DNA from: Bacteroides sp.
GTDB lineage: Bacteria > Bacteroidota > Bacteroidia > Bacteroidales > Muribaculaceae
Assembly: GCA_014801735.1 (NCBI GenBank)
Contig: JAAVDO010000007.1
Location: 2,425 to 32,328 of the forward strand
DNA length: 29,904 nucleotides
Reading direction: 5' to 3'
Below the pieces are notes generated by a model. It searched no databases. It was not told where the DNA came from and saw nothing but the letters and a program-made list of their open reading frames with translations. A program made the translations under genes and the position numbers. The stretch's first letter is position 1. Each line of letters opens with the position of its first letter. Of the stretch, positions 20,611 to 28,548 are shown one piece after another.

Positions 20611-21150
20611 TCACAAAACACCCTCCCAGTCGGGGCTCTCAGTGTACCAACGGGAGTACATGAGATAATTGCCGGCTATCTTACGGTTGAGCTCACGAGC
20701 TTGGGCAGGATCGACCATCTTGATAAACTTAGCAGGCGCACCGCCCCACATCTCACCCGGACCAATCTTCGTTCCGGAGAGAACCACAGCACCAGCAGCT
20801 ACAAGAGCACCTTCGCCCACCACGGCATGATCCATAACAATAGCACCCATACCGATCAGAGCCAGCCTCTCGATACGACAACCATGAAGCACAACGTTGT
20901 GACCGATAGAAACATCGTCAGCTATTTCAATCACCGACTTTTCATAGAGAGTGTGAAGCGTACTGCCATCCTGAATATTAACACGATTACCAACAGTGAT
21001 GGTATTTACATCACCGCGCAAAACGGTATTAAACCAGATGCTACATTCCTCACCTACAGTCACATCGCCGACGAGGGTCGCATTCGGGGCGAGGAAAGTG
21101 TCGCGGCCGATTTTGGGAGTAAAACCGCGCACAGGCATTATTAAAGCCAT
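20611..21150 (-). CDS. Gamma-carbonic anhydrase family protein (hexapeptide-repeat)
   Basis: 179-residue left-handed beta-helix protein. It shows repeating hexapeptides through residues 20-140 and the zinc-ligand His pattern of gamma-class carbonic anhydrases (His in GSTLHTL, then the two His in SIGHNVVLHGC), with TVGEECSIWFNTVLRGDVN and GMGAIVMDHAVVGEGALVAA. The family (YrdA/PaaY-like) includes carbonic anhydrases and proteins of unproven activity, so the reaction is not certain. It lies 13 nt downstream of the Xaa-Pro aminopeptidase gene, forming a two-gene unit. No function connecting it to ribosomes is evident. Confidence 0.85.
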   Translation of the reverse strand: MALIMPVRGFTPKIGRDTFLAPNATLVGDVTVGEECSIWFNTVLRGDVNTITVGNRVNIQDGSTLHTLYEKSVIEIADDVSIGHNVVLHGCRIERLALIGMGAIVMDHAVVGEGALVAAGAVVLSGTKIGPGEMWGGAPAKFIKMVDPAQARELNRKIAGNYLMYSRWYTESPDWEGVL

Positions 21151-21163
21151 ATATTATAAAGAT

Positions 21164-22951
21164 TTATATAGTTGCACACCTATCAGCAAGCCATTTGCGC
21201 TTATCGTCTGAATCGAGAAGTGGGGCAAGCTGAGAATAAACACGTTTCTGATAATTGTTTAACCACTCAATCTCCCAACTGTCGAGCATATCAGGATCAA
21301 CAAGCGTCATATCGAAAGGATAGAGCGTAAGAGTTTCAAATTTAAGGAATTCACCCATGTCAGAAGTGAAAGCCTCGACACATAGCAACAGATTCTCACA
21401 ACGTATGCCATACTCACCAGCACGATAGATACCAGGTTCGTCGGAGGTCACCATGCCAGGCATGAGCTGAACAGGATTCTCCTGAAGGCGGATACTCTGA
21501 GGACCTTCATGCACATTCAGACAGTGACCCACACCGTGACCCGTTCCATGCAGATAAGCAGCACCGTAGCGCCACATGTCAGCACGAGCAAGGACATCGA
21601 GCTGCGCCCCACGGGTGCCACGAGGGAAAACAGCACGAGCCAGATCGATCATACCCTTCAACACGAGAGTAAAATCACGTCGCTGGTCAGGAGTTACATT
21701 TCCAAGCGAGAAAGTACGGGTGATATCGGTAGTACCACACAGATAAGAAGCCCCGCTGTCGACAAGCAGAAGATTGTCGCGAGTAAGAACAGACGCCGTC
21801 GCCGGAGAGGCCGTATAGTGAACAATAGCTCCATGATCAGCGAAACCGGCGATCGTCTCAAAACTCAGACAGACAAAACCAGGCTGAGCCGAACGCTCCT
21901 TCATAAGCAGATCAGCTACATCAAGTTCAGTAAGGCGTTCCCCTGCTTCAAGACACCTATCAAGCTCGTAAAAAGCATTGGCCATAGCCACACCATCGAG
22001 AACCATAGCCTGACGAACACCACCGATCTCAACATCATTGCGACACGCCTTAAGCAAGGCAACAACGCCGGAACGAAAGATCAACCTTTCGCCAAGTCGG
22101 TCGGCAAGCATCTTGGGAATTCGATCGCCATCGGAAGCAATCTTTGCTTCCGCCGGCAGCTGTCGAAGGAAATCGCCAACAACACCGTAAGGAGCCGTAA
22201 TAACACCCTGCGCAGCCAGATAAGCACGCAGTCTACCGTCGAGCTTACGTTCGTCAACAAACCAAACCTTAATATCATCAGCAAGATAAAGATAACTAAT
22301 AACAACCGGGTTACATTCAATATCACTTCCGCGCAGGTTGAGAGTCCACGCTATTTCTGCAAGATCAGCAAGAAAAAGAGCGGAAGCACCGGCCGAAAGA
22401 GCATCATCGAGAAGCCGCGAGATCTTTGAAGCAGCCGACTCTCCTGCATAAGCTTCATCGTAGATCATAACGGGACAGAGAGGCAACGAAGGTCGATCAG
22501 GCCATATATCGTCCGAAAGATCAGGAACAAAATCAAGCTTCAGGCCACCCAGAGCGAAAAGATCACACATAGAATCAGCCTTTGCCTTAGAAACCATAAG
22601 GGAGTCGATAGCCACAACAGAGCCCGCAGGAAGAACAGATGTGAGCCAATCAAGAATTGAAGGCGTAGAAGTTTTACCATCTTCCATCACGACAATACCT
22701 GTGCCATCCAATTGGCGGGCAGCCTGGAGCCAATAGCGAGAATCAGCCCACAAAGCAGCCGAATCGATAGTCACGACGAGATCACCGGCAGAGCCAGTAA
22801 ATCCTGAAAGCCAACGGCGAAGTTGCCAACGAGGAGCTATATACTCACTCGCATGAGGATCACACTGAGGGATAATCACAGCAGAATAGCCTTTACTAGC
22901 CATTAATTCGCGCAAGCTACAAAGTCTTGGAGTCACATCTATTTTACTCAT
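21164..22951 (-). CDS. Xaa-Pro aminopeptidase (M24B family)
   Basis: Cytosolic metallopeptidase predicted to release an N-terminal residue preceding proline. The 595-residue product starts MSKIDVTPRLCSLRELMASK and has two creatinase-type N-terminal domains (YIAPRWQLRRWLSGFTGSAG, WADSRYWLQAARQLDG) followed by the pita-bread catalytic domain. Metal ligands are visible: two Asp in LLVDSGASYLCGTTDITRTF, His in HGTGHGVGHCLNVHEG, Glu in VTSDEPGIYRAGEYGIRCEN and Glu in FLKFETLTLYPFD. A hydrophobic upstream extension from a TTG at 23077 is rejected because the predicted promoter lies inside it. The length matches the large, eukaryote-like M24B form common in Bacteroidetes. Confidence 0.93.
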   Translation of the reverse strand: MSKIDVTPRLCSLRELMASKGYSAVIIPQCDPHASEYIAPRWQLRRWLSGFTGSAGDLVVTIDSAALWADSRYWLQAARQLDGTGIVVMEDGKTSTPSILDWLTSVLPAGSVVAIDSLMVSKAKADSMCDLFALGGLKLDFVPDLSDDIWPDRPSLPLCPVMIYDEAYAGESAASKISRLLDDALSAGASALFLADLAEIAWTLNLRGSDIECNPVVISYLYLADDIKVWFVDERKLDGRLRAYLAAQGVITAPYGVVGDFLRQLPAEAKIASDGDRIPKMLADRLGERLIFRSGVVALLKACRNDVEIGGVRQAMVLDGVAMANAFYELDRCLEAGERLTELDVADLLMKERSAQPGFVCLSFETIAGFADHGAIVHYTASPATASVLTRDNLLLVDSGASYLCGTTDITRTFSLGNVTPDQRRDFTLVLKGMIDLARAVFPRGTRGAQLDVLARADMWRYGAAYLHGTGHGVGHCLNVHEGPQSIRLQENPVQLMPGMVTSDEPGIYRAGEYGIRCENLLLCVEAFTSDMGEFLKFETLTLYPFDMTLVDPDMLDSWEIEWLNNYQKRVYSQLAPLLDSDDKRKWLADRCATI

Positions 22952-22989
22952 AATAGTCAAAATGAGAGGCACTGCCCCGGTAAACGCAA

Positions 22990-22997
22990 CAAAAATA
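22990..22997 (-). promoter_or_regulatory. -7 box for the peptidase / carbonic-anhydrase-like unit
   Basis: On the minus strand the bases read TATTTTTG, fitting TAnnTTTG. Twenty nt upstream is CTTTT, a weak -33 match. The predicted start would be near 22983, giving a leader of about 30 nt. A palindrome (23004-23020) lies within the promoter spacer. Confidence 0.5.
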
Positions 22998-23003
22998 GAA
23001 AAA

Positions 23004-23020
23004 TTTCTCGACACGAGAAA
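23004..23020. repeat. Palindrome TTTCTCG-ACA-CGAGAAA
   Basis: A perfect 7-bp inverted repeat with a 3-nt centre. It occupies most of the spacer between the predicted -33 and -7 elements of the peptidase promoter and touches the -33 position. That is the typical place for a repressor operator. No regulator gene is nearby in the window. Confidence 0.55.
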
Positions 23021-23324
23021 AGCAGACGCGCACAAAATCAAGGAAAAGAAGGAAACAAATATCGCCACAGAGCACAAAACCCCTCAGCCCACAACAAAAG
23101 ACAGCCATAAGAAAAAAAATGATATCACCTCATTATATTAATGAGTATGATACACTGTCGCCAATCCAAGACGAAAGAGGCGAAAATCACACAGAAAGCC
23201 TAATAAACGCTATGGCGAAAATAAAGTTTCAAAATAAACAGTTTTTAACATTTTTGTATATCGTTGATTTTTTGCATCTTATGAAATATTCGCACTATAG
23301 ACCATAAAATTTATTCGAAAAATA

Positions 23325-23356
23325 TTTGGAGAATCGGAAAAGAGTGCTTAACTTTG
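23325..23356 (+). promoter_or_regulatory. Promoter of the tRNA-tuf-secE-rpoB unit
   Basis: TTTG (23325-23328) and TAACTTTG (23349-23356) are separated by exactly 20 nt, an exact match to the Bacteroidetes consensus. The predicted start near 23363 precedes the first tRNA by about 50 nt. No other consensus promoter was found on the plus strand down to rpoB, so this may drive the whole unit, subject to the internal terminator-like hairpins. Confidence 0.85.
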
Positions 23357-23410
23357 CATCGCTTTTGAAAGGAGACACCTCCGATACCGATAGCAATCCT
23401 AAAAAAACCT

Positions 23411-23484
23411 GCCTCTTTAGCTCAGTTGGCCAGAGCACGTGATTTGTAATCTCGGGGTCGTTGGTTCGAATCCGACAAGAGGCT
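23411..23484 (+). tRNA. tRNA-Thr (anticodon UGU)
   Basis: 74 nt, acceptor GCCTCTT pairing perfectly with AAGAGGC, D-arm GCTC/GAGC, T-arm GTTGG-TTCGAAT-CCGAC. The anticodon loop TTTGTAA gives TGT. The anticodon stem CGTGA/TCTCG has one T-T mismatch in the middle. No CCA is encoded. First gene of the tRNA-tuf unit. Confidence 0.96.
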
Positions 23485-23551
23485 CAAAATAAGCGAGAGA
23501 TCGCAGGCCTGAAAGAGATCAGGTGTAACAAAACAAGACTTCAATAAAAAA

Positions 23552-23633
23552 GGGCGTGTTCCAGAGTGGCCAAATGGGGCAGACTGTAAATCTGCTGGCT
23601 TTGCCTTCGGTGGTTCGAATCCATCCGCGCCCA
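23552..23633 (+). tRNA. tRNA-Tyr (anticodon GUA)
   Basis: 82 nt with the long variable arm of a class II tRNA. Acceptor GGGCGTG pairs with CGCGCCC (one G-T), the anticodon arm GCAGA-CTGTAAA-TCTGC gives GTA, and the discriminator is A. No CCA is encoded. Confidence 0.96.
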
Positions 23634-23643
23634 CAACAACAAT

Positions 23644-23716
23644 GCGGAAGTAGCTCAGTTGATAGAGCATCAGCCTTCCAAGCTGAGGGTCGCGAGTTTG
23701 AGCCTCGTCTTCCGCT
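23644..23716 (+). tRNA. tRNA-Gly (anticodon UCC)
   Basis: 73 nt, acceptor GCGGAAG pairing perfectly with CTTCCGC, anticodon arm TCAGC-CTTCCAA-GCTGA giving TCC, and discriminator T. No CCA is encoded. It begins ten nt after the tRNA-Tyr. Confidence 0.96.
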
Positions 23717-23728
23717 CGAAGACATAAT

Positions 23729-23803
<75 letters not shown>

Positions 23804-23826
23804 CGAAAGTGAGATATTGACAGCCT

Positions 23827-23847
23827 CGATAGTGCCCTGCCCTATCG
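23827..23847 (+). other. Hairpin between tRNA-Thr and tuf
   Basis: CGATAG (23827-23832) and CTATCG (23842-23847) form a perfect 6-bp stem with a 9-nt loop, 57 nt before the tuf start. There is no U-tract, so it may be a processing boundary between the tRNA and mRNA portions. The role is inferred. Confidence 0.4.
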
Positions 23848-23903
23848 CGGCGTCATGATTAAAAGCGACAAAAACTTAAACGAAATAACAAAATAGCAAA
23901 GCT

Positions 23904-25088
23904 ATGGCTAAAGAGAAATTCGAAAGAACGAAGCCGCACGTAAACATCGGCACCATCGGCCACGTTGACCACGGTAAGACCACCCTGACCGCAGCCATCA
24001 CGACCGTGCTTGCAAAGGCAGGTCTGTCTGAGGTAAAGTCGTTCGATCAGATCGACAACGCCCCCGAGGAGAAGGAACGTGGTATTACTATCAACACAGC
24101 CCACGTAGAGTATGAGACCGCTAACCGTCATTACGCTCACGTAGACTGCCCCGGACACGCTGACTATGTAAAGAACATGGTAACAGGTGCTGCACAGATG
24201 GACGGTGCTATCATCGTAGTAGCTGCTACTGACGGCCCGATGCCTCAGACTCGTGAGCACATCCTTCTGGCTCGCCAGGTAAACGTACCCCGTATCGTTG
24301 TATTCCTGAACAAGTGTGACATGGTAGACGACGAGGAGATGTTCGAGCTGGTAGAGATGGAAATGCGCGATCTTCTTTCGAGCTACGAATATGACGGCGA
24401 CAACACCCCCATCATCCGTGGCAGCGCTCTTGGCGCACTTAACGGCGAGCCCGAATGGGAAGCTAAGGTTATGGAGCTGATGGATGCAGTAGATAACTGG
24501 ATCCCCCTGCCTCCCCGCGATATTGACAAACCCTTCCTGATGCCTGTTGAGGACGTATTCTCGATCACTGGTCGTGGTACCGTAGCAACCGGCCGTATCG
24601 AAACCGGTATTGTAAAGGTTGGCGACGAAGTCCAGATCATGGGTCTTGGCGCAGACATGAAGTCGGTTGTTACCGGCGTTGAGATGTTCCGCAAACTCCT
24701 TGATCAGGGTGAAGCCGGCGACAACGTAGGTCTGCTCCTGCGTGGTATCGACAAGAAGGATATCAAGCGTGGTATGGTAATCTGCCACCCCGGAGTTGTT
24801 AAGCCTCACAACAAATTCAAAGCTTCAGTTTATATCCTGAAGAAAGAAGAAGGTGGCCGTCACACTCCGTTCCACAACCACTATCGTCCCCAGTTCTACA
24901 TCCGCACACTTGACGTAACCGGTGAGATCACTCTTCCGGAGGGTGTAGAGATGGTAATGCCTGGTGACCACGTTGAGATCATCGTTGATCTCATCAACCC
25001 GGTAGCATGCGACACCGGTCTGCGTTTCGCTATCCGTGAAGGTGGCCGCACCGTAGGTTCGGGTCAGATCACCGAGATTCTTGAGTAA
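23904..25088 (+). CDS. tuf: Elongation factor Tu
   Basis: GTPase that delivers aminoacyl-tRNA to the ribosome. 394 residues beginning [21 protein letters not shown]-domain motifs are [13 protein letters not shown] (P-loop), switch [22 protein letters not shown] (with the catalytic His in the following stretch), NKCDMVDD and GSALGALNG, followed by domains II and III ([39 protein letters not shown]). It is transcribed with four upstream tRNAs in the same order as the E. coli thrU-tyrU-glyT-thrT-tufB unit, and precedes tRNA-Trp and secE. It is the only tuf in the window. Confidence 0.99.
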   Translation: MAKEKFERTKPHVNIGTIGHVDHGKTTLTAAITTVLAKAGLSEVKSFDQIDNAPEEKERGITINTAHVEYETANRHYAHVDCPGHADYVKNMVTGAAQMDGAIIVVAATDGPMPQTREHILLARQVNVPRIVVFLNKCDMVDDEEMFELVEMEMRDLLSSYEYDGDNTPIIRGSALGALNGEPEWEAKVMELMDAVDNWIPLPPRDIDKPFLMPVEDVFSITGRGTVATGRIETGIVKVGDEVQIMGLGADMKSVVTGVEMFRKLLDQGEAGDNVGLLLRGIDKKDIKRGMVICHPGVVKPHNKFKASVYILKKEEGGRHTPFHNHYRPQFYIRTLDVTGEITLPEGVEMVMPGDHVEIIVDLINPVACDTGLRFAIREGGRTVGSGQITEILE

Positions 25089-25170
25089 TATCGCTCAAGA
25101 ACGGGTAAGATAGCAGAGGCTATCAGACCTGAAAAATTGAAATTGTCGACAACAACGACATAAAGGCAAA

Positions 25171-25214
25171 GCAGAGCGGCTCAGGCCGCAAGAAATGGGC
25201 CGCTCCGCTTTAAA
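25171..25214 (+). terminator. GC-rich hairpin between tuf and tRNA-Trp
   Basis: GCAGAGCGGC (25171-25180) pairs with GCCGCTCCGC (25199-25208) with one A-C mismatch, followed by TTTAAAT. An alternative, smaller stem GCGGC-TCAG-GCCGC shares its left arm. The U-tract is short and the tRNA-Trp begins 10 nt later, so it could be a weak terminator after tuf or a processing signal. Confidence 0.45.
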
Positions 25215-25217
25215 TAT

Positions 25218-25290
25218 ACAGGACTAGCTCAGTCGGTAGAGCACCGGTCTCCAAAACCGGGTGTCGGGAGTTCGAGCCTCTCGTCCTGTG
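25218..25290 (+). tRNA. tRNA-Trp (anticodon CCA)
   Basis: 73 nt, acceptor ACAGGAC pairing perfectly with GTCCTGT, anticodon arm CCGGT-CTCCAAA-ACCGG giving CCA, T-arm GGGAG/CTCTC with one G-T, and discriminator G. No CCA is encoded. It precedes secE by 15 nt, a placement shared by many bacteria. Confidence 0.97.
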
Positions 25291-25305
25291 CAAAAGTACA
25301 GTAAA

Positions 25306-25506
25306 ATGAAAAAACTGAAACTACTCACGGATATTCAGGAGAGCTATGACGAGCTTCGTTATAAGACCTCCTGGCCAACGAAAGGGCAGCTAATCAAAAG
25401 TGCACTGATCGTGATGATTGCTTCCATCATCATCGCATTAATAATATGGTGCATGGACGAGGTAGTGTATTACCTGATGCGCTTCATCTACAGTCTGGGC
25501 CGGTAA
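25306..25506 (+). CDS. secE: Protein translocase subunit SecE
   Basis: Small single-span membrane clamp of the SecYEG channel. 66 residues beginning MKKLKLLTDIQESYDELRYK, with the conserved amphipathic segment LRYKTSWPTKGQLIKSALIV preceding the transmembrane helix (about residues 30-52, rich in Ile, Ala and Val). It is the short, one-TM form typical outside gamma-proteobacteria. The ATG at 25306 was chosen over an upstream in-frame ATG that lies inside tRNA-Trp. Its stop codon is part of a terminator-like hairpin. Confidence 0.95.
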   Translation: MKKLKLLTDIQESYDELRYKTSWPTKGQLIKSALIVMIASIIIALIIWCMDEVVYYLMRFIYSLGR

Positions 25507-25531
25507 TAATAATTTATCGGGCCATTTTTTT
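25498..25531 (+). terminator. Terminator-like hairpin over the secE stop, before nusG
   Basis: GGCC (25498-25501) and GGTAA (25502-25506, which contains the TAA stop of secE) pair with TTATC (25514-25518) and GGCC (25520-25523), with one bulged G and one G-T pair, around a 7-nt loop. An A and seven T follow (25525-25531). This is a good intrinsic-terminator shape inside the operon, and no promoter box follows before nusG, so it is more likely an attenuator than a full stop. Confidence 0.6.
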
Positions 25532-25614
25532 GTAGAAAATCGCCGCTGACCAGCAAGAAACCAAACCGAGACCGAAAGCAAAAGTCGAGAACCACGAAAC
25601 CGAGCACAAGAAAC

Positions 25615-26250
25615 ATGGCAAAGACAATGTCGCATGACGAGTTTATGGCAATGAAAACCGAAGGAGCAAAAGGCGGAGCCAAAAGCGACGCCAAGGAAAC
25701 CGAACGGCCCAGAAAATCGTGGTATGTGCTTCGCGCAATCTCCGGCAAGGAGGCTAAAGTGAAGGAAGTTCTTGATGCCGCCATCCGCAACACCGACTGG
25801 GGCAGAAACCTGTTTCAGGTTCTGATACCGACGGAAAAAGTGGTGACGGTGAAAAATGGCAAGAAGGTCATCAAGGAGAGGAATCTTTATTCCGGATATG
25901 TGTTTGTAGAGGCTATCCTGTATGGCGAAGTCCTGCATGAACTTCGTAATACGACCAACGTGATCGACTTCCTTGGTAAGCGCGGAAAGGTTGTAGAACC
26001 TGAACCGCTTCACGAAGCAGAAGTGATGAGAATGCTTGGCAGAGCGGATGAGCTTTCGGGACAGGCGGAAGACGGAGCGAGCGATTATCTGGTAGGCGAA
26101 ATCGTAAAGGTGATCGACGGTGCCTTCAACGGATTCACGGGCGAAATCATCGAAGTAGACCGTGAGCGGAAGAAGCTCAAAGTGATGGTGAAGATCTTTG
26201 ACCGTCCGACGCCTCTTGAGTTGGAAAATTCGAAAGTAGAAAGAGTGTAA
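25615..26250 (+). CDS. nusG: Transcription termination/antitermination factor NusG
   Basis: RNA-polymerase-bound factor that links transcription with Rho and with the ribosome via S10. 211 residues. The NGN domain begins at about residue 35 with SWYVLRAISGKEAKVKEVL and includes NLYSGYVFVEAILYGEVLHE. The C-terminal KOW domain includes VIDGAFNGFTGEIIEVDRER and ends ENSKVERV. The N-terminal 33 residues form a Lys/Ala/Glu-rich, probably disordered extension; starts at Met5, Met11 or Met13 are possible. It lies 108 nt after secE, behind a terminator-like hairpin. Confidence 0.97.
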   Translation: MAKTMSHDEFMAMKTEGAKGGAKSDAKETERPRKSWYVLRAISGKEAKVKEVLDAAIRNTDWGRNLFQVLIPTEKVVTVKNGKKVIKERNLYSGYVFVEAILYGEVLHELRNTTNVIDFLGKRGKVVEPEPLHEAEVMRMLGRADELSGQAEDGASDYLVGEIVKVIDGAFNGFTGEIIEVDRERKKLKVMVKIFDRPTPLELENSKVERV

Positions 26251-26371
26251 AGCTCAGTGGTCTCAAAACCACTGCACTCCCCTGAACGGAGAAGAGTTGT
26301 GTTACGAACTCGGACACTGCGAAGGAAAAGAGCTTAAAAATCACCAATATCTAAAAATTTCAGATTGAAAC
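26251..26371 (+). promoter_or_regulatory. Structured leader upstream of rplK
   Basis: The 121-nt spacer holds a perfect 7-bp hairpin CAGTGGT/ACCACTG (26255-26261 with 26268-26274), a small CTCC/GGAG stem (26277-26280 with 26288-26291), and a GAGTT/AACTC stem (26294-26298 with 26307-26311), followed by an AT-rich tail. No promoter was seen. In E. coli L1 represses by binding the L11 mRNA leader; a similar role here is inference. Confidence 0.4.
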
Positions 26372-26815
26372 ATGGCTAAAGAAATTGCTGGACAGATCAA
26401 ATTGCAGATAAAGGGTGGAGCAGCAAACCCCTCCCCTCCAGTTGGTCCCGCCTTAGGCTCGAAGGGTATCAACATCATGGAGTTTTGCAAGCAATTCAAT
26501 GCCCGCACCCAGGACAAAGCCGGAAAAGTTCTGCCTGTTGTAATCACCTATTACACCGACAAGAGCTTTGACTTCGTAGTCAAGACCCCTCCTGTAGCCA
26601 TTCAGCTGCTGGAAGCATCGAAGGTGAAAAAGGGCTCGGCACAGCCGAACCGCACCAAGGTAGCAGAAGTGACCTGGGATCAAGTCAAGGCAATCGCCGA
26701 AGACAAGATGCCTGACCTGAACTGCTTCACCGTTGAATCAGCGATGCGCATGGTAGCAGGCACAGCCAGGAGCATGGGTATCACCGTGAAAGGCACATTC
26801 CCTGGAAACAACTGA
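26372..26815 (+). CDS. rplK: 50S ribosomal protein L11
   Basis: Stalk-base protein that binds the GTPase-associated region of 23S rRNA; target context for thiopeptides and, via RelA, the stringent response. 147 residues beginning [20 protein letters not shown], with [20 protein letters not shown], and the C-terminal RNA-binding signature around [20 protein letters not shown] and [12 protein letters not shown]. It precedes rplA by 15 nt. Confidence 0.98.
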   Translation: MAKEIAGQIKLQIKGGAANPSPPVGPALGSKGINIMEFCKQFNARTQDKAGKVLPVVITYYTDKSFDFVVKTPPVAIQLLEASKVKKGSAQPNRTKVAEVTWDQVKAIAEDKMPDLNCFTVESAMRMVAGTARSMGITVKGTFPGNN

Positions 26816-26830
26816 TAAACTTCAATTGAG

Positions 26831-27526
26831 ATGAGTAAACTGACTAAAAACCAAAAGCTTGCTTTAGAGAAGATTGAAGCCGGGAAGAGCTATTCGCTGG
26901 GTGAGGCAGCAGAAAAGGTAAAGGAAATCACCTATACCAAATTTGACGCTTCGCTTGACATCGATGTTCGCCTGGGAGTAGATCCCCGTAAAGCAAACCA
27001 GATGGTTCGCGGTGTAGTAACACTGCCCCACGGCACAGGCAAGCAGGTAAAGGTGCTCGTGCTTTGTAATCCGGACGCCGAAACAGCAGCCAAAAATGCC
27101 GGTGCGGATTATGTAGGTCTGGACGAATATATCGAAAAGATCAAGGGCGGCTGGACCGATGTTGACGTAATCATCACTCAGCCCGCCATCATGGGTAAGA
27201 TCGGTGCACTGGGCCGTATCCTCGGTCCGCGCGGCCTGATGCCTAACCCCAAGAGCGGCACAGTTACCAACGACGTAGCCAAAGCCGTAGAAGAAGTCAA
27301 GAAAGGTAAGATCGACTTCAAGGTAGACAAAAACGGTATCGTACACTCTTCGATCGGCAAGGTGAGCTTCACCGCCGAGCAGATGAAGGAAAATGCCCGC
27401 GAGTTTATCAACACGCTTATCAAGCTGAAGCCGGCCACTGCCAAGGGCACATATATCAAGAGCGTTTATCTTTCGAGCACGATGAGTCCCGGTGTGAAAG
27501 TAGACACTAAGACAGTCGGCGACTAA
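26831..27526 (+). CDS. rplA: 50S ribosomal protein L1
   Basis: L1-stalk protein that helps eject E-site tRNA; in E. coli it also represses the L11-L1 operon. 231 residues, with [40 protein letters not shown], and the signature region [20 protein letters not shown] followed by KSGTVTNDV. Normal length. It lies 15 nt after rplK and 21 nt before rplJ. Confidence 0.98.
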   Translation: MSKLTKNQKLALEKIEAGKSYSLGEAAEKVKEITYTKFDASLDIDVRLGVDPRKANQMVRGVVTLPHGTGKQVKVLVLCNPDAETAAKNAGADYVGLDEYIEKIKGGWTDVDVIITQPAIMGKIGALGRILGPRGLMPNPKSGTVTNDVAKAVEEVKKGKIDFKVDKNGIVHSSIGKVSFTAEQMKENAREFINTLIKLKPATAKGTYIKSVYLSSTMSPGVKVDTKTVGD

Positions 27527-27547
27527 TTTTCCAAAACGAAGAAAAGC

Positions 27548-28075
27548 ATGAAAAAGGAAGATAAAGCAAAAGTAATAGCGCAGATCGTCGAGGTGCTCGG
27601 AGAATATCCGAATTTCTACCTTGTAGAGACTGCCGGACTCAACGCAGAGAAGACCAGCGCACTGCGTCGCGCCTGCTTCAAGGCCGACATCAAGCTTCTG
27701 GTTGTGAAGAACACCCTTCTTCACAAAGCACTAGAGCAGCTTGAGGGAGACTACAGCGAGCTGTATCCGGCACTCGCCGGCCCCACATCGCTGATGTGCA
27801 CAGCCGTTGCCAACGCCCCCGCCAAGCTCTTGAAGGACTTCGTAAAGAAAGACGACAAACTGCCCATGCTGAAGGGCGCCTTTGCAGAAGGCACCGTATA
27901 TCTGGGCGCAGATCAGCTCGACGCTCTCACCAAGATCAAGAGCAAGAACGAGCTCATCGCCGATGTTGTCGCACTTCTTCAGTCGCCGGCCAAGAACGTT
28001 GTATCGGCACTTCAGTCGGGAGCTACGAAGCTTCACGGCATCCTGGAGACCCTCTCTAAGAAAGAGGAGGCCTAA
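27548..28075 (+). CDS. rplJ: 50S ribosomal protein L10
   Basis: Stalk protein whose C-terminal helix binds L7/L12 dimers. 175 residues, beginning MKKEDKAKVIAQIVEVLGEY, with TSALRRACFKADIKLLVVKN, ALAGPTSLMCTAVANAPAKL, and the C-terminal helix ALQSGATKLHGILETLSKKE. Only 21 nt separate it from rplA, so there is no room for a separate L10 leader of the E. coli type. Confidence 0.98.
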   Translation: MKKEDKAKVIAQIVEVLGEYPNFYLVETAGLNAEKTSALRRACFKADIKLLVVKNTLLHKALEQLEGDYSELYPALAGPTSLMCTAVANAPAKLLKDFVKKDDKLPMLKGAFAEGTVYLGADQLDALTKIKSKNELIADVVALLQSPAKNVVSALQSGATKLHGILETLSKKEEA

Positions 28076-28149
28076 TAAACAGGCCACGTGACTCTCTTCT
28101 CGCCCCCAACTACCAACAAAACGAATAACAAAAATAAAATCATACTACA

Positions 28150-28524
28150 ATGGCAGATTTAAAAGCATTTGCAGAAGAACTGGTAAACCTGACCGTAAAA
28201 GAAGTTAACGAACTTGCTCAGATCCTGAAGGACGAGTATGGCATCGAACCCGCAGCAGCTGCAGTAGCAGTAGCCGCCGGCCCCGCAGCAGCTGGAGAGG
28301 CTGTTGAGGAGAAGACCTCTTTCGACGTAGTTCTGAAGGCTGCCGGCGCAAGCAAGCTGGCAGTTGTTAAGCTCGTTAAGGAGCTCACCGGTCTTGGCCT
28401 GAAAGAGGCTAAGGAGATGGTAGACGGCGCACCTTCTGTAATCAAGGAAGGCATCGCCAAGGCTGACGCAGAGGGCCTGAAGAAGCAGCTCGAAGAGGCC
28501 GGCGCTGAGGTTGAGCTGAAATAA
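28150..28524 (+). CDS. rplL: 50S ribosomal protein L7/L12
   Basis: Flexible stalk protein that recruits translational GTPases. 124 residues. The N-terminal dimerisation domain ([20 protein letters not shown]) is followed by an Ala/Val/Gly-rich hinge at about residues 35-53. The C-terminal domain has [40 protein letters not shown] and ends GAEVELK. It lies 74 nt after rplJ and is followed at once by a strong terminator-like hairpin before rpoB. Confidence 0.98.
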   Translation: MADLKAFAEELVNLTVKEVNELAQILKDEYGIEPAAAAVAVAAGPAAAGEAVEEKTSFDVVLKAAGASKLAVVKLVKELTGLGLKEAKEMVDGAPSVIKEGIAKADAEGLKKQLEEAGAEVELK

Positions 28525-28548
28525 AACCGCCTATCCACCAACCACATA

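Larger units (their letters stand above)
22952..23324. other. Divergent intergenic region between the two transcription directions
   Basis: About 370 nt of AT-rich sequence separates the leftward peptidase unit from the rightward tRNA-tuf unit. It contains the peptidase promoter with an overlapping palindrome at its left end, and the tRNA promoter begins immediately to its right. The middle (about 23025-23320) contains only a weak 62-codon frame at 23119 on the plus strand with no support; I see nothing else there. Confidence 0.6.

Noticed and set aside
22952..23077. 42-codon hydrophobic extension of the peptidase that would look like a signal peptide
   Set aside because: It starts at TTG, and the predicted promoter lies within it. 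The ATG at 22951 matches the family start.
23119..23307. 62-codon frame on the plus strand in the divergent region
   Set aside because: AT-rich, no motif, and it ends just before the tRNA promoter with no promoter of its own.
26251..26311. Hairpins before rplK considered as a tRNA gene or remnant
   Set aside because: The loop sizes do not give a seven-base anticodon loop, and no acceptor or T-arm pairing could be found.
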